DNA from: Prinsepia uniflora
Lineage: Eukaryota; Streptophyta; Magnoliopsida; Rosales; Rosaceae
Reading direction: 5' to 3'
Length of the DNA: 64,000 nucleotides
NCBI GenBank assembly: GCA_032719365.1
Contig: CM064871.1
Span: 25,269,566 to 25,333,565, forward strand
Both the position numbers and the translations under genes were made by a program. Every line of letters begins with the position of its first letter. Position 1 is the stretch's first letter. Below the pieces are notes generated by a model that saw only the letters and a list, made by a program, of their open reading frames with translations, searched no databases and was not told the origin of the DNA. This document shows positions 1 to 10,290 of the stretch, one piece after another.

Positions 1-573
1 GCACAACTTGTTGAAGATCTCTAATACCTCTCATTTAGTCATTTCAATGCAAAATGACATCCTAGTCTTCTTCATCTTCTTCATTACATTACGCCAAGGG
101 AATGATAGATATGGTGATGAGGTAGTGACAGGGTTAATTGATTAGGGCACACAAATAATTTTCTTTTTAAGTTCCGATTTTAGGTTTTAAATATCCTTAA
201 TTTGAAATTTAAAAATTAAAATTAAAGCGATGAATTAATCTGAGACCATAAATATAAATACTAAGCTTTAAAGATGAATCTAAATCCTAAAACAATCACG
301 TGAAATTGAGTAGAAATGACATTCTTAAACGCATTATGTCGCTTATAAAACATGATATGTTGTAGAAACTAGAGATGAAGGCTCAATATATGAGACAATA
401 TATTAGAGGTTCATCATGGCGATTAGTTAAGTCTTATGTAGGTTATAAACAAGTTGGTGGAAATAGCCACAGTCAATTGAGAGATTTTAAGTTTAACGCC
501 TATGGATGACAATGATGTTATATATATATATATATGTATAAAGTTTGATATCTTTTAGTTGACTTATTGTGTG
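1..573. other. AT-rich DNA, no gene seen
   Basis: No coding frame with recognisable protein content and no repeat shared with the rest of the window. A simple (TA)n run lies at 519-535. It forms the left flank of the hAT element. Confidence 0.6.
519..535. repeat. (TA)n microsatellite
   Basis: An uninterrupted alternating TA run of 17 bases, seen directly. Confidence 0.9.
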
Positions 574-581
574 GTTTAGGA

Positions 582-1331
582 TAGCCCTCACCATTTGACT
601 CAAAAGCCCATGGGCTTATGGGGGCCCGATAAGCCTGATGGACAAAAGTCCGGCCCGACCCGCTATGGTCCATGGGCCAGCTCGACCCAAGAGTTAGCGG
701 GTTAGGCTTGGGCTTATGGTGTTCAAACCCGATAGGCCCGAGCCCGATAAAGCCCGGTAAGCCTAGCCCGACCCGCATGTAATAAACCCGGCTCATAAGC
801 CCGAAAATATAAAATACTTATTATTTAAAAATTAATACTCAACCCATTCTTAATATTAATATTTCAACTCAAACCCAAATCTCAGCCCCAAGTCCACCTA
901 ATTTCTTTTAAAAAGCCCAATACCCAATACCCAATACAAACTCTAACCACTTCTCCACCTACTTAATAGGCCCAACGTTTTTGCAGCATTAAGTATTTTA
1001 TTTTAACGAGGCCACATTTTTGCACACTTGAGTATTTTTTTCATTATTAATATTTTTTTTCATGCATATATTTTTTTGTAATTTTAAAATTTGAGACATA
1101 ATTTATTGCAAAAACCCACGTAAGCCCGATCCAAGTGAACTTAATAGGCCCGACCCGAAAAGCCCGATATAAACTCGGCCCGATAAAAACCTGTGGGCTC
1201 TTTTTTATGTCATTAAGCCCGCCCGGCCGGGCCCACAAATTTAAAAATTATTTAATAAGCCCGACACGGCTCAGCCCAAGCCCAAAAATTTTGGGCCGGG
1301 CTTGCCCGGCCCGACCCAATGCCGAGGGCTA
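582..1331. mobile_element. Non-autonomous hAT-type DNA transposon
   Basis: A 750-bp element flanked by a perfect 8-bp direct repeat GTTTAGGA (574-581 and 1332-1339), the target-site duplication length typical of hAT transposons. The termini are short inverted repeats: TAGCCCTC at the left and GAGGGCTA at the right. The interior is packed with variants of GGCCCGACCC and AAGCCCGA in both orientations, like the subterminal transposase-binding repeats of plant hAT elements. Open frames here are only read-through of this low-complexity sequence; there is no transposase, so it would depend on an enzyme supplied in trans. The perfect duplication and intact ends suggest a fairly recent insertion. Confidence 0.85.
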
Positions 1332-1339
1332 GTTTAGGA

Positions 1340-1788
1340 TTATGCCAAAAAATAAAAAATAACCTACCTTCCATTATTCTTGTAAAGAAAATAATAAATT
1401 GATTGTGATGGGCCTTGAAGTTTTTTTTTGTCGAAAGGTGATGTGCCTTGCTTTTAGGTAGTAATGGGCCTTGAATTTATTCATAGTATAGGACAAAACT
1501 TTGGGCTTTTAAGGGCTTCAAATAGTATGTAAGGTTTTTTTATCAACAAAGAATTATTTAGAGATTTTGAGTTATATTGTTAAATTTATTATCCTAGCTA
1601 TTAGTATATACTGCGGACGGAAAGAAAATTAATTTCAAATCTTATATTAAATTCACGTATCATGTCTATAAACAGTTGGATTAAAATAAAAGTTGAGATT
1701 CAACGAAATACTTTTAAATACAGGGAAACTAAATGCAGAACCACGTCATTTTTCTAAGGGTTTTTACTGTAAATGCATCAAAAATGCA
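1340..1788. other. AT-rich spacer, no gene seen
   Basis: Unique-looking AT-rich DNA between the hAT element and the left inverted repeat of the Mutator-like element. No coding signal recognised. Confidence 0.5.
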
Positions 1789-2007
1789 CTAGCGTGTCTC
1801 AAAATGCACAAAGAACGAAAATTCGTTCCATATTGAACTAGAATGGGTGCAATGTTAGTTTCGTTGCACCATTTAGCTGATTACGTCTTTGAAACGGTTA
1901 AAAACACTGTTTCTTTCCTTAAATGCCCCAACCAATCTTCATCTTGTTCATGTTCATCTTCTTCCTTTCTCCTCTGAAACTCCAACTTAAACACCCCAAA
2001 ATCCGTT
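1789..2007 (+). repeat. Left terminal inverted repeat of the Mutator-like element
   Basis: Pairs with 13074-13291 on the other strand over its whole length with scattered substitutions. The outermost matching bases are CTAGC. Confidence 0.7.
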
Positions 2008-2506
2008 GTCAGTGCTATTCATTTGGCTATGCCAGGTTTTTTTTTATGGTTGGGGTCTATGTTATCGAAAATGGAGATAAGCTAAGAGGTGGATAGGAAG
2101 TGGTCCTGGTGAAGCTAATGTACCTTGGTGGACTACCCTGTTTCTATTTCAGATGATTGGATCAGTTGATCTGGATGGGGAACCAAGGGCTTGGACATCA
2201 GATCGGCGGTCAGCAAGTGCTTCTTTATATGAACGCCAGTTTCTTTGGGGTGAGAGTTTGCTAGGTCTCTGAGATCATTATGAAGATGATTTGGATGATG
2301 ATGATGATGAAGGTAACTTGCCTATACTAAATCATTGGGATTTATCACCAATCCCTATAAGGCGTCGACGCTTGACATGGTTGAGGTCAAATGAAGATCG
2401 ACTATGAAAGGTGTCTTTTTTAATATGGAAAATTTTCCAGTTCCTTGACAGAAAATTGATATATCTACTGGATTTGTATATAAGGTTGCTTTTGGTTGAC
2501 CCCATT
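2008..2506 (+). other. Possible captured gene fragment inside the Mutator-like element
   Basis: The plus-strand frame from about 2150 to 2405 reads like protein: it starts MIGSVDLDGEPRAWTSD, passes an acidic run (DDLDDDDDEG), then LPILNHWDLSPIPIRRRR, with one in-frame TGA near 2271. Base composition is less biased than in the flanking repeats. I do not recognise the protein. Non-autonomous Mutator-like elements often carry fragments of host genes, so capture is a plausible explanation, but this is inference. The segment ends where the solo LTR is inserted at 2512. Confidence 0.35.
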
Positions 2507-3541
2507 GGTGTTGATACGTCCCATCCCAATCCCCCCTCCCCCCCGAAGATTAACGTGAGATGTGACATGCTCCGGTTTGACACCTCGTGCCAAACCAGGG
2601 TTACACCAAAACCCCCTCAGGGCTTCCAGAGTGCATCAGGATCAGTGGCAGCATGTGATGTCTCCGTATCTGCTACAGCTCGTATTCGCGATCAACTTGA
2701 AGGGTATTAAAAATAGGAAAAGTTCTGAGTGGAAGAAAATAAACAGTTTAAAAAAAATACGTTTCCGAAAAGGCATTTGTACCCTTCATTAAAAAGCATG
2801 CATGCATTAGGAAAACAGTTATAACAACCACTTATTTAAATCAAATCATATAGCTTTTCAATTTAAAACTCAGTCAAAACATTCATCAATCAAACCCATT
2901 TACTTAGTAGAGTCTTTGCCCCAAAACCAAAACATGTGGGGTCTCTGCCCAAATTAGTAAAATACAGTTTAACCAATCCTTGGAATCTCAGATGCCTAAT
3001 ATCCCAGATGTCTAATCAATATCTCATGGTTTCAAAGCTACGCGTGCTACTCGGGGTCTTAAGTCTGAGGGGTCCCTTGGGTCCACCGGTGTCCGGGGCA
3101 GTACCATAATGGTATGCCTCTCCCAGATCACTGCCCGGGGTATATCGATCTCTAGCAATCCTGATCTTGAGCCTCTTCGTAGAGCAACCCCTCTCAGGAA
3201 ATGCTCTGTGACTACTCTAAGATACTACGGGACGTCTGGATGAGACAACTACTTGTAAGAATGGTATAAGTAAAACAATGAATATCATTGTAAACCATTT
3301 ATACCTCAAATCCAGTTTTAAACATTTCAACAGGGTCTCAGCCCAAGGTATAGTTCCACAAACTTTTTCCACAAAATTAGGATTCCTCGAATTCGATCAA
3401 ATCCAAATCTCAATAGGGACTCATGCCCAAATCCATATCCAGATCCAAGTCGGAAAACCAAATCTCAAAGGGTCTCAGCCCAAATCATTTCACACGGTTT
3501 CGAATCCGCAATCTTATTTATTAAGCACAAATGGGACTTAG

Positions 3542-5786
3542 TGTCAGGACCCGTCCTCAATCCCCCATGGATTAACGAGGAACACCCCAGATCCCGTCTG
3601 ACACAAAGTGTCAGATAAGGGAAATTTTCAACCTTAGCCCTCTAGGGCTATCAAAGTAGGCCAGGATCTGGAGGAGGTATGTGATATCTCGGTCTCTACT
3701 ACAGTCCACGTCGTATCCAACCTGAAGGGTATTAAAAACAGAAAGACTGTGAGTGGACAAAAAGTAATAAGTTCGTAAAACACATTTATAAAAGACCTTT
3801 ATACCCTTCACTAAAAAGCATGCATTCATAGTAAAACCATTTATCCAATCACATATGTTTAAACAATCATAATCATACGGGCTCCTGCCAAAACCATTTA
3901 CAGAAAACCATAACATAGTAAACATATGCGGGATCTCAGCCCAAATCCATTAATCATCATAAAACACAATTTCCCAAACCAATTGAAATCATGTTTATCC
4001 ATTATATTTCATATCACTGAACCTGTCACGGTATATAGAGCTACGCGCGTGCTAACCGGGGTCTCAAACCCAAGTCTCTCCAAGGTCCACCCAGGTCAAT
4101 GTCCGTAGATCAATGACCCTCCCTCGAGGTTACGAACCATGCCCTTCCTGAGAGTAAGGAACCCAACTGGAGGGCGACTCCACTCAGTTAGTGCTCCGTG
4201 ATAGGGTTTGCGTGTCGTAAGCCTCACTGGGTAAATCATCGTCACCGGGACTCCCAAACCTGTCCAAATCAATCTAGAGGGCTACTAACTACCTTATTAA
4301 CCTCTCATTGAAGGCCCGTAATTTTTCGACTTTTTAACTATTTTAAATCCCGAACCTAAACCTTCCGATGCCCCGAACATTATCGAAATGGTGTCCGATC
4401 GACACGAAACCAATCCCAAAATGTTCGTTACATCGAATAGAAGATTTCGTGTGTTGGAAGTATCCTCGAAATGTGGCCCACGCGCAAGAAGAAGATACTG
4501 CGCGTGTAGCCCACGCGCGGTACACTGTTCATTTTCCTCCCTCAGCCAAACCCGGTCCACTGTAACTGAACCGGCCGAACCGGTCTGGACCGGTTCAAGG
4601 CCATATCTGGTCCATTTTTGGTCCATTTCAATCCATTTTAATCCTAATATCTTCCTAACATCAAACCCTATCATTTAGACATTAAAAACAGAGAAGAAAC
4701 CACCAAAACCAGTACCTTTCTAATCGGCCATGGCGGTTGTGTTTTCCTCTGCCGTTCACGGTCATTCCTGGCCATCCTAGCCACTTCCTTTGATCCCAAC
4801 AAGTTCCTACAACCTCCAGAAGTCCATTTCCATTAATGAAATCCACTCAATCCCTTTAGAACCCGAAAACATAATTTTGAACCCATTTACTCACAAGTTG
4901 ACTCTCCCCGCCGTGGCCCTCCGTTCCAACCGATAGCACTACCGTGCTCGTCTCATCTCCTCCTCAATGTTCCCTTCAGGGGCCACCCAAGTCAGACACG
5001 GTTTTAGGGAATGTGGTGAAGTGTTTGTTTTTGAGAGAAATGGAAATGGTGTTTCGGGTTTTGAAGAAAAGAGAAGAAGATGATTTGATCAGATGAGAGG
5101 GAGATGGGATGAGATGAGTGGTGAGGATTTGAGGGATTAATTAGAATGGATGGCTAGGATTGAGTGTTAGAAAGATTAATTATAAAATATTAGTTATAAT
5201 AATATTTAATTATGTAGATCCACTTTTTAGGGATTTATAAAATGGGATGAGTGACACTTGTCACTCATCCATGGGTCCCACTTAAAATATCTGGCCAATC
5301 AGATATTGCCAAATCAACATCGTCTTGAAGTACGTGTATAGTGAAATCGAACTTCCGTGACCTATAACTTTCCCGTTCGAAGTCCGATTTCAGGGTGCCC
5401 CCTGTCTACGGATTCGTATCATCCCGATCTACATAACGGTCCCTGACCCTCGGCCATCGGACCTCCCAGTCTAAAAGTCAACATTTTGCCCTTTTTAATC
5501 AAAATTACCAAAATGCCCTCAAACTTCCGAACGTCATAACTTTATCCGCGAATGTCGGAATTGAACGTGCCACCTGTCTATGAACTCCTGACGTCACGAA
5601 GTACGTCACGGTCATCAGTCAAAGTCCATTTGACCACTAGAATGAAAAGTCAACGTTTTGCCCATGCCTAGGGGCAAAACGGTCATTTGCATCGTTCGTC
5701 TGATTTCGCCCAACTAATCACGGATTAGCCTCACTAATCGTGATTAGTCACTAATCTAATCCTGGAATTCGGGACGGGTTGTTACA
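3542..5786 (-). repeat. 3' LTR of LARD copy 1, internally deleted
   Basis: Plus-strand ends are TGTCAGGACCCGTCC and GGGACGGGTTGTTACA. Compared with the 5' LTR it lacks about 770 bp corresponding to 9784-10553; the junction is near 4202. The missing block carries both hairpin arrays of the 5' LTR. Confidence 0.9.
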
Positions 5787-5805
5787 ACCTTTCCTCCTTA
5801 ATTAA
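5787..5805 (-). promoter_or_regulatory. Polypurine tract of LARD copy 1
   Basis: On the minus strand AATTAAGGAGGAAAGGT directly precedes the 3' LTR start TGTAAC. This is the position and composition of the plus-strand DNA priming site of LTR retrotransposons. Confidence 0.75.
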
Positions 5806-8800
5806 TTTCGTCCTCGAAATTCCAACCGACCTAATTCTAACCGTTCTTCCCTCCTTAATTAATTCCGTTCTCGAAACTCCAACTATTCTGATTCAGCATC
5901 TACCTCGTTGAATTAATTCGATCTCACGATACGTGTACACTCGTACACCAACTAACCAGAACAAGCCTCGTCTGCACCCAGACGTACCACTAATACTCAC
6001 GTAGTATCGACTACACTCGACCACATCGAATGACAGTAGTCATACGTTTCGAAATGACACCACTTGTCAAATCTACCAATTCGTTGACACAAACAACTCA
6101 AAGGTTTCCTTCCTCAATCACCAATCTATCCTGCTATCTTCTCCCATAGGGAGTCACCAAATCTCACTAGCCGATCCACGATGAAACCTCCGACAAACTG
6201 TCACCACTTGACAGTCGCCAGTCGAAAACTGACACTATACCCACTTGTGGTTATACTAACCACCAACTCACTCAACCTGGGTATACGCATACCAAGAAAT
6301 ACTCGCTCTGTGTGTAAATGGACCAACCAGAAATACCATGATCCAATGCACTGTATTCGATGTCCAGTTCACATCCTCGACTAATCCAATGGTATCGGAA
6401 CTAAGCCGATGACCAACACGCTCACCAACGTACTACTGGTATACCCTCTATACCGTCACCAGACATCACAAGTCTGCCCGGTATCGTACCAACCAGACTA
6501 CAACAATAACGCCGATGACAACACGACCACTTAGGTGGTAGCCAATCACGTTTCAATTCGGGAGTCCATCTGTCGAATCCAGTATTTGACAAATCAAAAC
6601 TCCGACCCATTATCCCTTTCCAAATTCGAATCTGAAATCATCATTCCGCAAACTAGTATTAGGAATGATCATTCCGAACCCAAATCTATAAATCCACTTT
6701 CTAGTTGCAAACTCGAATCTTGAATCGTCATTCAGAAATCCAATTCCAAAACACGAAATCTCGTTCTCGTCTACCGAGACGCACTATATCTGAACCTATC
6801 GGATACCTGTTCAAACGATTACCACATTACAATTGATTGACTTTATAGGGAAGTTAATCCCAACATCCACACATCTAGGATGACCAAATCCAACCTCGTC
6901 GGACATTTACTCGGGTGTAATATATCGTACGGGATTCACTTTGAAAAGAAGTTCAGTCTCAACATCCTTATAGCCAAAAAGCCAAGACACATCGTTCGTC
7001 AACCAATTCCCACATCTAACAGATCAGTCAACGACGAGACACGCCGAGGCTGTGGGTTCTCACTGATTACCTCGTATCGATCTTTGTCATTCCACCGAGG
7101 AAAATCAAGTATGATCCAACACTATGACAACAAAATCCATCACTATGGCAACAAAATCCATCCTATGTGAATGCAAACAAACTCGCTGCACTCACCACGC
7201 CATGTAAACCAATATCGTCTGCCACCAAGCAGAGAATGAGAAATCTCAGTCACCTATTTTCGATATGCTTAACTCCACTTGATGACCCAAAACAAATCCC
7301 AATTCCACCAACCAATACACGATCAGCGTACTGGTGACAACAAACATCACCTGCATGGTAGAACCTGAGAAGTCACCCTAATGACTTCGAAACACCTATT
7401 ACCAATGTGGAAAACCTGCATTTCCCTCGTCACCTCAATAACAACCTTTCTCGATTCCGAAGTTCCAACCATATCGAAACCAACACACTCGGACATCAAC
7501 CACGTGTCCCCTTTTTTACTGTTTACGGACACATGCCCATTTATGACAGCATATGTACATCCAAAAGGATGTCAATTCATCCTAATCTGATGTACCAATC
7601 GACTGAAGGGTCACAACAGAATCCTACTGTGATCTGCAATCAAACCTCTGTATACCACCAAAACTGACCAATCCTGACCAACACTAACCAACTGGTCGCT
7701 AATCCCTATGACAATACTCGATCTTCGCGTCTTAACTACTGATGGATCCTATCCAGTCCATCATTATCCGTGATCCACTCCCGAACCACAAATACCGAAC
7801 ATATGCCCATCTCGATGGAGTCACATCCCGACTCATGACTCAGCGTCAACATAATCACCGGCACCAGCACTAGCACCAATACCAGCACACTAACATTAGC
7901 ACTAATATCAGTACATGCAACCAGCATCAGTATCGGCACACGAGTATCCACACTAGTATCAGTATTAGCACCCCGTGTGCAAAACTGATAACCCTGGATC
8001 TCCGCTCATACCGAACGACGACCCCGTACCACTACTCGACTGGGAGGAAATCTTTCTCCCTCGTACCCAACAACTCTGGGTACAGTTACCCTGACAACTC
8101 ATAAGATAAAATGAAACGTCCCCCGAACGTCCCCGATTCCCAACAATCGTAACTACAACCACTCTCGGTCGTAGTGCCTGCCACAGACTCGTGCAGACCT
8201 AATCACCAGACATCGTTATAGAGACTCCGCATCCAACGGAATCAATCGCCCGTACCAACTGTTCCGTATCCCACTCCGGGATTCCATCGACAAGTACCAA
8301 CCTTGGTAACCAGTCCAACCAAACTCTAACCAGTTGTAACTCGACTAAACCAATGTCGTCTACCAGGTCGGCCATGACCTTAGCTGCACCAATTATCCAT
8401 CAGAACTAGAGTAGCACGATAACCATCTAGGTTTAATCGATAAGTATAACCTCGACTGCAGAGTGCAGTCCCATCACAAGCTGACATGACTAGACCGAAC
8501 ATGACCGATGGTCGATCCAATCATTGTTGAGACCACTTGCCAATTCACGTGTTCGAACCATACACCCTAAGGTAGGGTTCCAAGATCACACCTAGAGTTC
8601 CTCTGAACCCAACTGTTAACTATCAACTGCAGTGTAATCCACAATCTGACCAACTCTGCGGTCTTGACATCGTAAAGACGTCAATCCAATCCTATCATGA
8701 GTTCAATTAGGATTCCTAGAAAAGGACTGCTCCTAGAAGTATATCCATTTAACTCAAAAAACCTGATAATCAGATGGTCACAACTCCGAACCAGTCGTTG

Positions 8801-9105
8801 GAACCGATCCTACGACATCGTGAAAGACGATCCCCACTAACCGTCACACGATCACAACTCTCAAGTACGAATACGTTAATCCTTCTGTAGGGTCCCACAC
8901 TGTCATCCGCGATAGAACTATGGTAACCCCGGTATCAAGTGTTGAACCAAGACATTCCACGATTCAATCCTACTAACTATTGTACCAGCATCCCGACTAT
9001 CAGGTTGATAACGAATTGTAGTAAATTGAGACATCACATCCTCGACCTACGTACAGAGTATCGCGCAAAATACGCTCTGGAATTCAGAGTAACATGAGCA
9101 ACCTT

Positions 9106-9117
9106 GCTCTGATACCA
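9106..9117 (-). promoter_or_regulatory. Primer binding site (initiator tRNA-Met)
   Basis: The plus strand reads GCTCTGATACCA, the complement of TGGTATCAGAGC, which pairs with the 3' end of plant initiator tRNA-Met. It lies two bases from the inner end of the 5' LTR at 9120. Confidence 0.9.
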
Positions 9118-9884
9118 CCTGCCAGGACCGTCCTCAATCCCCCCTGGATTAATGAGGAACGCCCCTGATCCCATCTAACACGAATTGTCAGACAAGGGAA
9201 ATTTCCATCCTTAGCCCTCTCGGGCTATCAGAGTACGCCAAGATCCGTAGGAGGTATGTGATATCTCGGTCTCTGCTACAGTCCACATCGTATCCAACCT
9301 GGAGGGTATTAAAAACAGAAAGACTGTGAGTGGACAAAAAGTAATAAGTTCGTAAAACACATTTCTAAAAGACATTTATACCCTTCACTAAAAAGCATGC
9401 ATGCATAGTAAAACCATTTATCCAATCACATATGTTTAAACAATCATAATCATACGGGCTCCTCCCCAAACCAATAACAGAAAACCATAACATAGTAAAC
9501 ATATGCGAGATCTCATCCCAAATCCATTAATCATCAAAAAACACAATTTCCCGAAAAAATTGAAATCATATTTATCCATTATATTTCATATCACCGAACC
9601 TGTCACGGTATATAGAGCTACGCGCGTGCTAATCGGGGTCTCAAACCCAAGTCTCTCCAAGGTATACCCAGGTCAATGTCCGTAGATTAATGACCCTCCC
9701 TGGAGGTTACGAACCACGCCCTTCCTGAGAGTAAGGAACCCAACTGGGGGGGCGACTCCACTCAGTCAGTGCTTCGTGATTACTCCGGGGTCCACCTAGG
9801 CCAACGACCCTCCCCGGAGGAGACAATCATATATAAAGGATGGCCTACGAAAAACCTTTTGAAATCATTCTTTAAACCTTTAAA

Positions 9885-10020
9885 GGATTCATGACCGGCC
9901 CTCATAAGCCGTCATGAACCATAAAATCCTTTCAAGGGTTCATGCCGGTTCCTATAAATCGTCATGAACCATAAATCCATTTCAAGGGTTCATGTCGGTT
10001 CCCATAAACCTTCATGAACC
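9885..10020 (-). repeat. Three tandem nested-hairpin units
   Basis: Three ~50-bp units, two of which contain GGTTCATG and, about 25 bases on, CATGAACC (9937-9944 with 9963-9970; 9987-9994 with 10013-10020). Between these arms lies a second inverted pair of the type CGGTT...AAACC. The first unit is decayed. The same module occurs in LARD copy 3 near 55795-55910 and 62065-62180. Confidence 0.7.
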
Positions 10021-10035
10021 ATAAAAACCATTTGT

Positions 10036-10290
10036 GGGTCCCTGACCCGAAATCATCATCGTAACACATAACTGGGCCCTAGGCCCGAATCCACATACAA
10101 ATTGGACCCCAGGTCCGATTCGTAAACCAACTAGGCCTCGTGCCCGATTTCGTAAATCAAATGAGTCTCATGCCCGATTCCATATTTCCAAATCCGAAAT
10201 CAATTTAAGAACCAATTGGGCCTCCGGCCCGAGAACGTAACTAAAAATGGACTTCGAGTCCGAGGGTTTCCAAAACAGATGGGTCTCGAA
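10036..10290 (-). repeat. Hairpin array with changing stems in the 5' LTR
   Basis: Successive phrases about 30-40 bp apart each fold on themselves: GGGTC/GACCC (10036-10048), GGGCC/GGCCC (10074-10086), GGACC/GGTCC (10104-10116), GGGCC/GGCCC (10218-10230), GGACT/AGTCC (10249-10261) and GGGT/ACCC (about 10279). Loops are three to five bases. Two units near 10134 and 10161 are imperfect. Stem sequence differs between units while pairing is kept. Confidence 0.7.

Larger units (their letters stand above)
5787..9119 (-). other. Non-coding internal region of LARD copy 1
   Basis: About 3.3 kb clearly related to the internal region at 57722-61256 in order and sequence. All frames on both strands are broken into short pieces with no retroviral motifs. 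A degenerate CACCAGCACTAG-type repeat lies at 7858-7970 and is shared with 60013-60110. Nothing here looks like a host gene. Confidence 0.8.
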
